Virus record (IMG/VR): IMGVR_UViG_3300002835_000205
Coordinates: 1 to 59,471 of that record
Reading direction: 5' to 3' (one strand)
Length of the DNA: 59,471 bases
DNA from: a virus
Under the pieces are notes generated by a model. The model saw only the letters and a list, made by a program, of their open reading frames with translations, was not told the DNA's origin and ran no database searches. A program made the translations under genes and the position numbers. Of this stretch, positions 27,717 through 36,398 are shown one piece after another (within the stretch, counting starts at the first letter, position 1; the number at the start of each line of letters is the position of its first letter).

Positions 27717-27724
27717 TATATTTG
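27717..27724 (+). promoter_or_regulatory. Bacteroidota-type -7 box TATATTTG
   Basis: TATATTTG lies 13 bases before the ATG at 27738 in a 58-base AT-rich gap. Fits TAnnTTTG. No convincing -33 element. Confidence 0.5.
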
Positions 27725-27737
27725 TAAAAATTATTCA

Positions 27738-27989
27738 ATGGGAAAGATTTTAGGTTTAGATGGAAATTCTAAACAAATGAATGTAAACATAGACATCACT
27801 GAGCATCCTACAATAAAGTGTAAGTCTTGTGAAGGTATATTCTTTACTAATGTAATATTATTGAAGAAAATAAGTAAACTTGCTACAGGGAGTGCTAATG
27901 ACCAATTAGTACCTATTCAAGTTTTAAGATGTGCAGATTGTTTTGAAGTATTAGAAGAGTCAGTTTCAAATCCAAAAATTTTGCAATGA
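27738..27989 (+). CDS. Small zinc-ribbon-like conserved phage protein
   Basis: An 83-residue protein with two Cys pairs, CKSC (residues 28-31) and CADC (about 66-69), a spacing typical of a zinc ribbon, and an opening MGKILGLDGN shared with small zinc-ribbon proteins of marine T4-like phages. Function unknown. It overlaps the next gene by ATGA. Confidence 0.7.
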   Translation: MGKILGLDGNSKQMNVNIDITEHPTIKCKSCEGIFFTNVILLKKISKLATGSANDQLVPIQVLRCADCFEVLEESVSNPKILQ

Positions 27990-28186
27990 GTAAAATAGAA
28001 GAATCTGTGATTAACAAGATTAGGGAGAGAGCAGATATTGGTAAAAATAAATACGGTGTTACTATGGAAAGGGATGATTTAAACATTATACAATGGTTAA
28101 CACATCTTCAAGAAGAGTTAATGGACGCAGCTGTATATTTAGAAAAAGTAATACAAAGTGATGAATATAGAGGAGATAAAAACTAG
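27986..28186 (+). CDS. MazG-like small phage protein
   Basis: A 66-residue protein with KYGVTMERDDLNIIQWLTHLQEELMDAAVYLEKV. This matches the 'YG.tl.R.DL...eWl.HlqEElmDa.vYle' helices of a small family of phage dNTP pyrophosphohydrolase-like proteins related to MazG. The two acidic helices could bind Mg and a nucleotide. It overlaps both neighbours, so it is part of a tight operon. Confidence 0.65.
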   Translation: MSKIEESVINKIRERADIGKNKYGVTMERDDLNIIQWLTHLQEELMDAAVYLEKVIQSDEYRGDKN

Positions 28187-29099
28187 AATTCTTGAGTCAT
28201 ATAAAACATCTGTTGATAGTGGAAGTGTTGGTAGAATATCTTATTCACAATATTCAAAGTATGCTAAATGTCCTAGAAGTTGGGAATTAGCATACAAAGA
28301 AAATCTTAGAACTAGAGACCCGTCTATTCATACTTTGTTTGGTACTTCATTTCATGAAACTTTACAAGAGTATTTAGGATTGTATATGAACAATTCTACA
28401 ACAACTTCAACAGGATACGATTACAAGAATAGATTGAAAACCTTTATGGTTGAGAACTATACTAAAGATGTATCAGGCATTGAACATTTCACAACTCCTG
28501 AAGAACTAAATGATTTTTGGGAAGATGGAGTTAATATAATGGATGAACTAATACCTAATATATATTCATATTATGACAAAAAAAGATATGATTTATTAGG
28601 AGTAGAAGTTCCACTATATATGAAAGCTACTGAACTAGACTTTGATGTGAACATGTTAGCATATGTAGATATAGTATTATATGATAAATTAACGTCTAGT
28701 ATTGTGTTGGTTGACATCAAAACAAGTTTTAAAGGTTGGAATAAATACATGAGAAATGATGTATTAAAACAATCTCAACTTTTGTTTTATAAATATTATT
28801 TCTCAAAACAATATGGAGTTCCTTATGAAAGCATAAATGTTAAGTTTATGATAGTTACGAGGAAGTTGGAATACGGTACTAGTAGAATAGCAATGTGTTC
28901 TATACCCGAAACAGCAAATGACGTAGATAACTCCTTAAAAAATTTGACTGATTTTGTCGAAAATTCTTTTGAAAAAGATGGTTCATATAAAGAAAACATA
29001 ACCTATCATGCTATATCAGGAGACCGAAACAAGAATTGCAAATATTGTGAGTTCAAAGATAGAGAAGACCTATGCCCTAAGAAAAGTAGAATCAAATGA
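28161..29099 (+). CDS. Cas4/RecB-like PD-(D/E)XK nuclease with C-terminal Cys cluster
   Basis: A protein of about 312 residues. The N-terminal ISYSQYSKYAKCPRSWELAY holds the first Cys of a RecB/Cas4-type Fe-S motif. FHETLQEYL is followed by nuclease motifs AYVDIVLYD and IVLVDIKTS (D...D-x-K), and the C-terminal CKYCEF...LC provides the remaining Cys ligands. This is the plan of Cas4-like exonucleases often found in phage replication modules. It probably processes DNA ends for recombination. The ATG at 28161 follows a GTG at 28158, either of which could start. Confidence 0.85.
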   Translation: MNIEEIKTRILESYKTSVDSGSVGRISYSQYSKYAKCPRSWELAYKENLRTRDPSIHTLFGTSFHETLQEYLGLYMNNSTTTSTGYDYKNRLKTFMVENYTKDVSGIEHFTTPEELNDFWEDGVNIMDELIPNIYSYYDKKRYDLLGVEVPLYMKATELDFDVNMLAYVDIVLYDKLTSSIVLVDIKTSFKGWNKYMRNDVLKQSQLLFYKYYFSKQYGVPYESINVKFMIVTRKLEYGTSRIAMCSIPETANDVDNSLKNLTDFVENSFEKDGSYKENITYHAISGDRNKNCKYCEFKDREDLCPKKSRIK

Positions 29100-29508
29100 T
29101 TCTCCAATAAAAGTAGGAATTGTAAGTTGTATTAACTATCAAAACCATATTAACATAAGAGATGTTTTTATAGGATTGAAAAGTTTTAAACACGATTTTG
29201 TTATATTGGGTGGAGGAAATCAAATAGGTGCTGACAGTTATATAAAATCATTAAGTTTAGAATTAAACTATGGATTTATAGAGTATATTCCAAATCATTT
29301 TAATTACACAGAACATAGTTATTTTCCGAGAATGTTTCATAATAAAAGATACGATGTAGATAATATGAATTTAAGATATAAATATTTGTATTTTGATTGT
29401 GATATGATTATAATTTTAAAGAATAATAATAAGAAAGATGTTTTTATAGATAATTTGCTAAAGTATGTACAAAACTGTACTACTGATAAACCTACCTTAG
29501 TAATTTAA
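29008..29508 (+). CDS. SLOG/Rossmann-like nucleotide-binding protein (tentative)
   Basis: The frame gives up to 166 residues, but the first 30 overlap the nuclease gene and the start is uncertain (ATG 29008, or GTG 29047). The core IKVGIVSCINY...FVILGGGNQIGADSYIKSL, a beta strand then a GGGNxxGAD-type glycine loop, resembles the SLOG superfamily (DprA/LOG, DUF2493-like), which binds nucleotides or nucleotide-derived ligands. The C-terminus ends soon after a FDCDMIIIL strand. Role unknown. Confidence 0.5.
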   Translation: MLYQETETRIANIVSSKIEKTYALRKVESNDSPIKVGIVSCINYQNHINIRDVFIGLKSFKHDFVILGGGNQIGADSYIKSLSLELNYGFIEYIPNHFNYTEHSYFPRMFHNKRYDVDNMNLRYKYLYFDCDMIIILKNNNKKDVFIDNLLKYVQNCTTDKPTLVI

Positions 29509-29523
29509 ACTGTTATATAATAT

Positions 29524-30072
29524 ATGGAATTATTAAAATTAAAAAAAAGTAAACCTGAGAAGAAAACAATACTGCTTCTTTCTGATGACTTAAGACTTCA
29601 TTCAGGAATTGGTACTATGAGTAGAGAAATTGTTGTCGGAACTGCTGAACATTATAATTGGTTTCAATTAGGGGCAGCAATCGAACACCCTGAAATAGGG
29701 AAGATAATTGATGTATCTGACGATGTTAACAATGAGTTAGGTATAGACCATGCAGATGTTAAAGTAATGCCTTGGAATGGATACGGAGACCCGCACATCT
29801 TAAGATACTTGATAAAAACTATAAAGCCTGATGCTATAATCCATTTTACAGACCCAAGATTTTGGCAATGGTTGTATCAGATGGAACATGAAGTTAGGTC
29901 TCATTGTCCTATTATATACTACGCTATTTGGGATAATACTCCGTTTCCAAATTATAATTGGATGTCGTATGCTTCTTGCGATATGGTATTAGGAATTAGT
30001 AAACAATCACACAATATACATAAAAACGTATTAGTTAATAACAATGTAAATATTATAGAATTATATGAGTAA
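29524..30072 (+). CDS. GT-B glycosyltransferase, N-terminal half of a split gene
   Basis: 182 residues: a Rossmann-type acceptor domain with KTILLLSDDLRLHSGIGTMSRE (a GT4 opening with a glycine loop), then HFTDPRFWQWLYQMEHEVR and YYAIWDNTPFPNYNWM. It stops in VNIIELYE just where an interdomain linker is expected, and the donor-binding half is encoded in the next frame from 30065. In related phage proteins both halves are one chain, as I recall. This is either a natural split with coupled translation or a frameshift mutation. Confidence 0.75.
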   Translation: MELLKLKKSKPEKKTILLLSDDLRLHSGIGTMSREIVVGTAEHYNWFQLGAAIEHPEIGKIIDVSDDVNNELGIDHADVKVMPWNGYGDPHILRYLIKTIKPDAIIHFTDPRFWQWLYQMEHEVRSHCPIIYYAIWDNTPFPNYNWMSYASCDMVLGISKQSHNIHKNVLVNNNVNIIELYE

Positions 30073-30994
30073 TAGAGTAGTTTATACGGCATTTGTACCT
30101 CATGGTATCAATTCAAAGTATTATCATCCCATTGAAGATGGACACAAAGATTTTACAGAGTTCAAAAATTTTGAGGATGAATTTAGAGTAAACAACAATG
30201 TAGATTTTTTGATATTTTGGAATAATAGAAATATTAGAAGAAAACAATCAGGAGACTTAATATTAGCATACCGAAAATTCTGTGATAGTCTACCCAAAGA
30301 TAAATCTTCACGAGTATGTTTATTGATGCATACTGAACCTGTAGATGAGAATGGTACGGATTTGATTGCAGTCAAGAATACCTTGTGTAATGATTACAAA
30401 GTTATATTCTCAGATAAGAAATTAGGAGTTAAAGAACTAAATTTCATGTATAACTTAGCTGATGTTACTGTAAATATTGCTAGTAATGAAGGATTTGGAC
30501 TTAGCGGTGCTGAATCTATTATGGCAGGTACTCCTATTATAAACAATGTTACAGGAGGTTTACAAGACCAATGTAGATTCTCAGACGAGAATGGTAATTG
30601 GATAGATTTTGATATGGATGTATCATCTAATCATGCAGGTACATACAAGAATCATGGTGAATGGGTAAAACCTGTATTCCCGTCTAATAGGTCTTTGCAA
30701 GGCTCTGTAGTAACTCCATATATTTTTGATGATAGATGTAAATTCGAAGATGTTGCAGATGCTATAGCCTATTGGTATAACATGTCTAGGGATGATAGGA
30801 AAAATTTTGGGAAGAAGGGTAGAGAATGGGCTCTAACTAAAGAGAGTGGGATGTCTTCTATTGAAATGTCAAATAGATTTGTAAAGCATATAGATAGACT
30901 ATTATCTGATTGGAAACCTAGAGAATCTTTTACAGTAGAAAAAGTAGTAAGTCATATTGATAATTCATCTAAAAACATAGGAATAACTTGGTAA
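30065..30994 (+). CDS. GT-B glycosyltransferase, C-terminal half of a split gene
   Basis: 309 residues, beginning NRVVYTAFVPHGINSKYYHPI, the usual mid-protein motif 'VPHGI....F.Pi' of GT4 enzymes, so it lacks an N-terminal domain of its own. The donor site is visible as NIASNEGFGLSGAESIMAGTPIINN (E-x7-E type). The ATG overlaps the end of the preceding half by 8 bases in the +1 frame, allowing translational coupling and reassembly as a heterodimer. Substrate unknown. Confidence 0.75.
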   Translation: MSNRVVYTAFVPHGINSKYYHPIEDGHKDFTEFKNFEDEFRVNNNVDFLIFWNNRNIRRKQSGDLILAYRKFCDSLPKDKSSRVCLLMHTEPVDENGTDLIAVKNTLCNDYKVIFSDKKLGVKELNFMYNLADVTVNIASNEGFGLSGAESIMAGTPIINNVTGGLQDQCRFSDENGNWIDFDMDVSSNHAGTYKNHGEWVKPVFPSNRSLQGSVVTPYIFDDRCKFEDVADAIAYWYNMSRDDRKNFGKKGREWALTKESGMSSIEMSNRFVKHIDRLLSDWKPRESFTVEKVVSHIDNSSKNIGITW

Positions 30995-30995
30995 T

Positions 30996-32264
30996 ATGGT
31001 AAAAACAGTTTTAATGTATGCTCCGATTATGACAAGGTCAGGATACGGAGACCACTCAAGAGATATTGCATACTCTATTATAAAAAATCCTAAATACAAA
31101 TTAGAGATACATCCTTTAAATTGGGGCTCTACAGCATGGGATGGTTTAGATGTCAATACTGAAAAGGGTAAGATTATTGAGAAACATATAGTTAACAATG
31201 ATACACCTAACCCTGATATATTTATACAGATAACAATTCCGAATGAATTTATCAGATTAGGAAAATATAATATAGGAATTACTGCGGGTATTGAAACAGA
31301 TTTATGTAAACCTGAATGGATTGAGGGATGCAATAATATGGATATGGTTATAGGTACGAGTAATCATACTATAGATGTATTCAAAAATTCAATATTTGAT
31401 AAGCATGAAAAAGATACAGACATATTAGTAGATACTGTAAAGTTAAAAGATTCTCTAAAACTAGAAGTATTATTTGAAGGAGTGGATACTTCAGTATATA
31501 AAACAGTATCTGTAACTTCGGATAAGATGCGAAGTATGTTAAATCCTATTAAAGAGTCTAATTGTTATTTATTTGTAGGTCATTGGTTGGAAGGTGATTT
31601 GGGACAAGACAGGAAAGATGTCGGGATGCTCATTAAAATATTCTGTGAGACCTTTAAGAATAAACCATCTACTACAAGACCTGCATTAATTCTTAAAACA
31701 AGTGGTGCTAATTATAGTGTACATGATTTACAAGAGATGAAGTCAAGGATTAATTATATTACTAAGGAGATTAAAAACTGTCCATCGGTTTATATAATTC
31801 ATGGTAATTTGACAGAATCTGAAATGAATGAGTTATATAACTATTCAAAGATTAAAGCAATGATTTCGTTTACTAAGGGAGAGGGATTTGGAAGACCTTT
31901 ATTAGAATTTACTACGTCAGGTAAACCTGTGGTAGCATCTAATTGGTCAGGTCAAGTTGATTTTTTGAATACTGAGATGTGTGTCCTCTTGCCCGGTGAT
32001 TTGACAGATGTACATAAATCTGTACAAAATGCATGGTTTATGAAAGAAGCAAAGTGGTTTACCGTAAATTATGTATATGCCATGAAAGTTTTACAGTCTT
32101 TGGAAAATAATTACAAAGAATATAAAAAAATGGCTGAAAATCAGAAAAAGTATACTAGTAAAAATTTTACATTTGAAAAAATGTCTGAGAAATTATACGG
32201 CATACTAGATAGTATTAAGGTAGCCGAAGAGATTGTTTTGAATCTTCCAAAATTAAAAATATAA
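30996..32264 (+). CDS. GT4-family glycosyltransferase
   Basis: 422 residues, complete. The N-terminal YAPIMTRSGYGDHSRDIAY is a GT-B acceptor-domain opening. NIGITAGIETDLCKPEWI and EGVDTSVYK follow. The C-terminal donor site SFTKGEGFGRPLLEFTTSGKPVVASNWSG has the E-x7-E pattern of GT4. It starts one base after the previous gene. Likely transfers sugar from a nucleotide-sugar; acceptor unknown. Confidence 0.85.
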   Translation: MVKTVLMYAPIMTRSGYGDHSRDIAYSIIKNPKYKLEIHPLNWGSTAWDGLDVNTEKGKIIEKHIVNNDTPNPDIFIQITIPNEFIRLGKYNIGITAGIETDLCKPEWIEGCNNMDMVIGTSNHTIDVFKNSIFDKHEKDTDILVDTVKLKDSLKLEVLFEGVDTSVYKTVSVTSDKMRSMLNPIKESNCYLFVGHWLEGDLGQDRKDVGMLIKIFCETFKNKPSTTRPALILKTSGANYSVHDLQEMKSRINYITKEIKNCPSVYIIHGNLTESEMNELYNYSKIKAMISFTKGEGFGRPLLEFTTSGKPVVASNWSGQVDFLNTEMCVLLPGDLTDVHKSVQNAWFMKEAKWFTVNYVYAMKVLQSLENNYKEYKKMAENQKKYTSKNFTFEKMSEKLYGILDSIKVAEEIVLNLPKLKI

Positions 32265-32267
32265 ATT

Positions 32268-32750
32268 ATGAAAAGTAATTATGATGAAATATCTCCAATA
32301 ACACATAATTTGAGTGTATTGGTAGAACAGGACGATGCTACGGGACTTACGTCAAAAATATGTATGGATTCAGGTTATACAACAAATTCATTCCTTATTG
32401 ATGGTTCTGAAACATTAAACAAGTTAGAAAGCAGTATTGCTAAAACAGCATTTAATTTTAGAGTAGTTGATGGAAATCGTAATGTTTGGATTCCTTGTAT
32501 GCAGGCCACTGATACGTCATCTATATATCCAATTCCTGATGACGTTGATGGTACAACATTTATGTGGCAGGTAACTCCTATAAAAAAATTAAGTGAAGAT
32601 GAGTCTAAGAAGTATCCTGACCCAAACAACATCGGAAAGTATTTAGAGAATTATATTGATTTTGAAAATTCTGTAAATTTCCCAAAGGATAAATTCACTG
32701 AAGCTTTCAAACATTTTGTTAATATATCTTATGAAAGTCTAAATAACTAG
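32268..32750 (+). CDS. Conserved hypothetical protein inside the glycosyltransferase cluster
   Basis: A 160-residue soluble protein with ICMDSGYTTNSFLIDGS and a NVWIPCMQATDT segment; the acidic C-terminus ends with a KHFVNISYESL helix. Similar short proteins occur beside glycosyltransferase clusters of marine T4-like phages, function unknown. No transmembrane segment or catalytic motif seen. Confidence 0.55.
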   Translation: MKSNYDEISPITHNLSVLVEQDDATGLTSKICMDSGYTTNSFLIDGSETLNKLESSIAKTAFNFRVVDGNRNVWIPCMQATDTSSIYPIPDDVDGTTFMWQVTPIKKLSEDESKKYPDPNNIGKYLENYIDFENSVNFPKDKFTEAFKHFVNISYESLNN

Positions 32751-32753
32751 AAT

Positions 32754-33497
32754 ATGATAAGTTATTTAATTACAGTATGCAATGAACATGAAGAATTAGA
32801 TAGATTACTCAAGTCTATATTCCCAAAAGATGAAGATGAAGTAGTTATTCAATATGATACTAACCAAGTAACGTCTGAAGTTTTAGAGGTTATCGAAAGG
32901 TATGTTGAATTAAATTCTGATACTATAGTTCATGGAGAATCTTTTGATGGAGATTTCGCTAGGTATAAAAATGTAGCAAATTCACTATGTGAAAAGGATT
33001 GGATATTTCAGTTAGATGCGGATGAATACCCTTCTAAAGATTTAGCTGAAAATATTACGGATATTATCCAATCAAATCCTGAGTCATTGGATTTAATATA
33101 CATTCCAAGAGTAAATACAGTTGATGGAATTACTATAGAACATATTAAGAAATGGAATTGGAATATTAGCAGTGATGACTTAATACAGAACCATAGAGAA
33201 ATAGAGAAATTCGATGATAACTTTTTTATGCTTAAGCATTTTGATTTAGTAATATCTGAAAAGGAGATACAGGATAGATTAAGTATAATGTATAAAGAGC
33301 CTATCATAAATTTTCCTGATTATCAAGCAAGATTGTATAGGAATAAAGATACTATTAAATGGAAAGGTAAAGTTCATGAAACTGTTGTAGGAGCTTCTGT
33401 AGTGTCTAGGCTTCCTTTAGATAAAGTTTATTGCTTATACCATCCTAAAAGTATTGCTAGACAAGAAAAACAAAACGAATTATATAAAAGTTTATGA
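32754..33497 (+). CDS. GT2-family (GT-A) glycosyltransferase
   Basis: 247 residues, opening ISYLITVCNEHEELDRLLKSI (a GT2 N-terminal strand-helix) and carrying the metal motif WIFQLDADEYP at about residues 83-93. The C-terminal part includes QARLYRNKDTIKWKGKVHET, a segment common in bacterial GT2 enzymes of the WaaE/KdtX type. Overlaps the next start by 4 bases. Confidence 0.85.
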   Translation: MISYLITVCNEHEELDRLLKSIFPKDEDEVVIQYDTNQVTSEVLEVIERYVELNSDTIVHGESFDGDFARYKNVANSLCEKDWIFQLDADEYPSKDLAENITDIIQSNPESLDLIYIPRVNTVDGITIEHIKKWNWNISSDDLIQNHREIEKFDDNFFMLKHFDLVISEKEIQDRLSIMYKEPIINFPDYQARLYRNKDTIKWKGKVHETVVGASVVSRLPLDKVYCLYHPKSIARQEKQNELYKSL

Positions 33498-34222
33498 ATT
33501 ACATATACATAGTTAATTTAGGAAATAACAAATATTCAAAGTACTGTATAGACTCTTGGAAAATTTGGGGAAGAAGATACAACATCGAAGTTATAGAATA
33601 TGATGTAGATGTAAATAGTATAGAACCTCATTGGATGAAAGTATTTGCAACGCAGGTATTAGAAGAGTCTGATATAGAATTTGATAAGATAGCTATAGTA
33701 GATAATGATACTATAGTTAATCCTAAATGCCCTAATTTCTTCGATAGCATTAAACCTAATGAGATTGGAGTATCTTTAGATGATACTGATTATGATTGGA
33801 TAGTGAGAAGCATAGAAGCATACCATAAGCATCAGTTTAGTGATTTAGATATAGTTTCACCATTTGAGTACTTTAATTCAGGTTTCATAGTCTTAGATAG
33901 AAATTCAATAGATTTATACAAAGACATAGGAAATTATGTTTTGGCAAATTATAATGACCTGAATTCTATTCAAACTTCTTATGGAGTAGGTAGAGACCAA
34001 ACGGTTTTGAATTTTCTAATAAGAAAATATATAAAAGAAAAGTATAATCATATATCTTTAAAAGTAATGGACATTCGATACAATGTTCAGGGACTAATAT
34101 CTAAAAGGGCATTAAATAAGAATGTTATAAGTGAGTATACCTATGTAACTCATTTTAATGCTATGGATAGAGATTATAGAAATATGCTTATGGATGAATT
34201 ATTTAATATGTACTATGGCTAA
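33494..34222 (+). CDS. GT8-like glycosyltransferase
   Basis: 242 residues. YIYIVNLGNNKYSKYCIDSWKIW opens a GT-A fold, and KIAIVDNDTIVNPKCPNFF gives the D-x-D metal site in the place used by GT8-type enzymes. YFNSGFIVLDR (NSG motif) and GRDQTVLNFLI complete the pattern. It overlaps the next gene by 8 bases; the two are similar and may be tandem duplicates. Confidence 0.78.
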   Translation: MNYIYIVNLGNNKYSKYCIDSWKIWGRRYNIEVIEYDVDVNSIEPHWMKVFATQVLEESDIEFDKIAIVDNDTIVNPKCPNFFDSIKPNEIGVSLDDTDYDWIVRSIEAYHKHQFSDLDIVSPFEYFNSGFIVLDRNSIDLYKDIGNYVLANYNDLNSIQTSYGVGRDQTVLNFLIRKYIKEKYNHISLKVMDIRYNVQGLISKRALNKNVISEYTYVTHFNAMDRDYRNMLMDELFNMYYG

Positions 34223-34964
34223 GAATTTAATATATATAATCAGCATAACAGTTGACTCTGCTAAGATTGACCATAATGAATACTCAAAATATTGTATAAA
34301 AAGTTGGGAGTATTGGTGTAAGAATAATAACTGTGACCTTAAAGTAATCAAAACTAATGATGAACGATGTGGTAGAGTTGTGTGGAATAAAGAACTTATA
34401 TTCGAACATGGAGTAGGTTATGATAAGATTGGTATAGTTGATGCCGATACTATGATAAAATGGGATGCACCTAATGTATTTGATATGTTCGAAGAAGATT
34501 TCTGTATGGTTAGAGATTTAGTTAATTGGGCTTGGGTATATGACAGCATAAAGAATTACGGTAAATTTTTTAAAGGAGTTCCACTAGACATTACAAATTA
34601 TGGTAATACGGGTGTTATGTTTTTCCATAAACTATACTTACCTTTATTCGAAGAAATATTTAATTTCTATTTAAAAAATAGAACGGAGTTAGATAATTGG
34701 GATAAGGGGGGTGGAAGAGAGCAGACTATATTAAATTTCCATCTCGCAAAAAATAATGTCAATATAAAATTTTTGGATGGAAGTTGGAATATTCTAGGAA
34801 TGTTTTCTAAAGGTTGGTTTAAGAGCAATACCCAATTGCATTCAGATGAACTACATATGATAAAGTATGGGAACATATGGCACTTTACAGGATTTGACAT
34901 AGAGAGTAGAACTGAGAGAGTAAAGCATGTATGGGATTTAGTAAAACATAACTATAATGGATAA
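34215..34964 (+). CDS. GT8-like glycosyltransferase, paralogue of the preceding gene
   Basis: 249 residues from the ATG at 34215. It shares EYSKYCIKSWEYW, KIGIVDADTMIKW (D-x-D), NTGVMFF and GREQTILNFHL with the upstream gene. Its last codons (HVWDLVKHNYNG) are exactly duplicated 710 bases downstream, showing that an insertion carried a copy of this 3' end. Confidence 0.78.
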   Translation: MAKNLIYIISITVDSAKIDHNEYSKYCIKSWEYWCKNNNCDLKVIKTNDERCGRVVWNKELIFEHGVGYDKIGIVDADTMIKWDAPNVFDMFEEDFCMVRDLVNWAWVYDSIKNYGKFFKGVPLDITNYGNTGVMFFHKLYLPLFEEIFNFYLKNRTELDNWDKGGGREQTILNFHLAKNNVNIKFLDGSWNILGMFSKGWFKSNTQLHSDELHMIKYGNIWHFTGFDIESRTERVKHVWDLVKHNYNG

Positions 34965-34965
34965 T
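34926..34965 (+). repeat. 40-bp direct repeat, left copy
   Basis: Identical to 35636-35675. It covers the last 12 codons and stop of the GT8-like gene plus one base. Together the copies bound a 670-base segment with one gene. Confidence 0.95.
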
Positions 34966-35001
34966 AACGAAATATAATTTTAAGATGGATTTTTTTTAAA
35001 T

Positions 35002-35014
35002 TATATATATATAG
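35002..35014 (+). promoter_or_regulatory. Candidate promoter of the inserted cassette
   Basis: TATATATATATAG followed by TAAAAA, 16 bases before the ATG at 35031. A variant of the TATATTTATAG box, carried inside the repeat-bounded segment so the cassette brings its own signal. Confidence 0.4.
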
Positions 35015-35030
35015 TAAAAATAAAATACAG

Positions 35031-35579
35031 ATGAAATTAAGAAGATTTTTAACAACAATAACAAGAGAGTTATTGAACGAAAGGTTGGTGTTAGGTAAAA
35101 ATGAAAGGGTTCACCTTAGTAAAACACCTATTCAAAATATTGAAATTAAAAGTAAAAACAAAGATGTACTTGGAAAACCTAGTGGACTATGGTATGGTTT
35201 TGGAAGTAATTGGATTAATTTCAAGAAGTATGGTGTTACTTGGGATGCTAAGGATAACACATCATTGAAAGATGTAATGAAGAGTGATGTCTATATTTAT
35301 AAATTATATTTAGATACGAGTAAAATTCTTACTTTGAACACTGAAGATTCATACATAGATTTCACAAGACAATATAGCACAAACACAAATTATCCATATA
35401 ACATAGATTGGGATTTAGTTTCCAAAAAATATAAAGGTATAGAATTTCCAAATTATGAAGATTTAAATGTTAGAGATTTACACCGAAAATCAAAAGAATA
35501 TGAATGGATATATTCAATTGATATGAATTCAGGTTGTATTTGGGATGGTTCTGCGGTAAAAAAACATAGATTACTATAA
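35031..35579 (+). CDS. Cassette protein: capsid-targeting-like leader plus KPxGLW/SGCIW domain
   Basis: 182 residues. The leader MKLRRFLTTITRELLNER is nearly the same as that of the ART-like gene at 56120, in protein and DNA, and ends in LLNE, an [LI]xE site like those cut by T4 prohead protease. The rest has VHLSKTP, GKPSGLWYGFGSNWINF, YIYKLYLDTSKILTLNT, YKGIEFPNY and SIDMNSGCIWDGS. I recognise this order from a widespread uncharacterised protein family of bacteria and phages (KPxGLW ... SGCIW) that may have an ART-like fold; that fold call is weak. It is the only gene between the 40-bp direct repeats. Confidence 0.7.
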   Translation: MKLRRFLTTITRELLNERLVLGKNERVHLSKTPIQNIEIKSKNKDVLGKPSGLWYGFGSNWINFKKYGVTWDAKDNTSLKDVMKSDVYIYKLYLDTSKILTLNTEDSYIDFTRQYSTNTNYPYNIDWDLVSKKYKGIEFPNYEDLNVRDLHRKSKEYEWIYSIDMNSGCIWDGSAVKKHRLL

Positions 35580-35584
35580 AATTT

Positions 35585-35638
35585 ATGTGTTTTGTAAAAA
35601 TTATTTTTGAGTTTTAAAACGAAACTCAGGTAACACAT
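35585..35638. other. Nested inverted repeats at the cassette's 3' end
   Basis: Outer arms ATGTGTT (35585-35591) and AACACAT (35632-35638) enclose an inner hairpin, TGAGTTT (35608-35614) and AAACTCA (35622-35628) with a 7-base loop. No T tract follows on the + strand, so a simple terminator is unlikely in that direction. On the - strand a T-rich run follows the inner hairpin. Confidence 0.55.
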
Positions 35639-35675
35639 GTATGGGATTTAGTAAAACATAACTATAATGGATAAT
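35636..35675 (+). repeat. 40-bp direct repeat, right copy
   Basis: Identical to 34926-34965. It still encodes HVWDLVKHNYNG-stop and contains the ATG (35667) of the next glycosyltransferase, so it is probably the original gene junction. Confidence 0.95.
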
Positions 35676-36398
35676 TCAGATATACTATTCGTAGTTCCGA
35701 CTATAATGAATAGACCTTTATACGAAATACTTAATTTGGAGAATTGTGCTAAAAATTTTCCTGAGTCAAGATTTTTATTTATATCTAACGTAGAGGATGA
35801 AAATTTCAGTAACTACGAACCTACACTAGATAATATAGAGAAATATGTATCGGGAGTACAGTATTCTATAAGTGAAGCTATAAATAAAGGATATAGATTA
35901 AATCATTCAGAAGAGTATTTTTGTTTTTTACAATCAGATGTACATATAACAAAGGATAGTATAAATTCTATAAAGAACCTATGTAATGATGTTAATCTAA
36001 ATGTTGGCGTTGTGGGTATAACTAAACATTCTAATTTTAATAGATTCAATAAAAGATTAGGTATGTTTTATGGAATGGATATCCATAAAGTATTGTGGGC
36101 TGATGGTATCATGTTCTTTAAGATGTCTATGTTTGATAGCATTGGATTATTCGATACATCATATTTTGGAGATAAAGAGAGTCAAGATTTTTGTTACAGA
36201 GCACATGACTCAGGATACAATAATCTATTTGTTGAATCTTGTACAGAAAATCATAGATGGATTCATAATTCAATAACATTTTCAGAGAAATCTAAAACTG
36301 ATAATTCTAATTTTAGAAAATTAGTTACCGAATCAAGAAACATATTTGCAAAAAAATGGTACGAATGGGAAGACAGACAAACACATTTATTTGTGTAG
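35667..36398 (+). CDS. GT2-like glycosyltransferase
   Basis: 243 residues, beginning DILFVVPTIMNRPLYEIL. The GT-A metal region reads FCFLQSDVHITKD, followed by VLWADGIMFFKMSMFDSIGLFDTSYFGDKESQDFCYRAHDSGY, a typical GT2 acceptor loop with an ED-like E-S-Q-D motif. It begins within the right 40-bp repeat and overlaps the next gene. Confidence 0.78.
   Translation: MDNSDILFVVPTIMNRPLYEILNLENCAKNFPESRFLFISNVEDENFSNYEPTLDNIEKYVSGVQYSISEAINKGYRLNHSEEYFCFLQSDVHITKDSINSIKNLCNDVNLNVGVVGITKHSNFNRFNKRLGMFYGMDIHKVLWADGIMFFKMSMFDSIGLFDTSYFGDKESQDFCYRAHDSGYNNLFVESCTENHRWIHNSITFSEKSKTDNSNFRKLVTESRNIFAKKWYEWEDRQTHLFV

Noticed and set aside
36070-36276. 68-residue + strand frame inside the GT2-like gene
   Set aside because: Lies entirely within the coding region at 35667-36398 in another frame and has no recognisable product.
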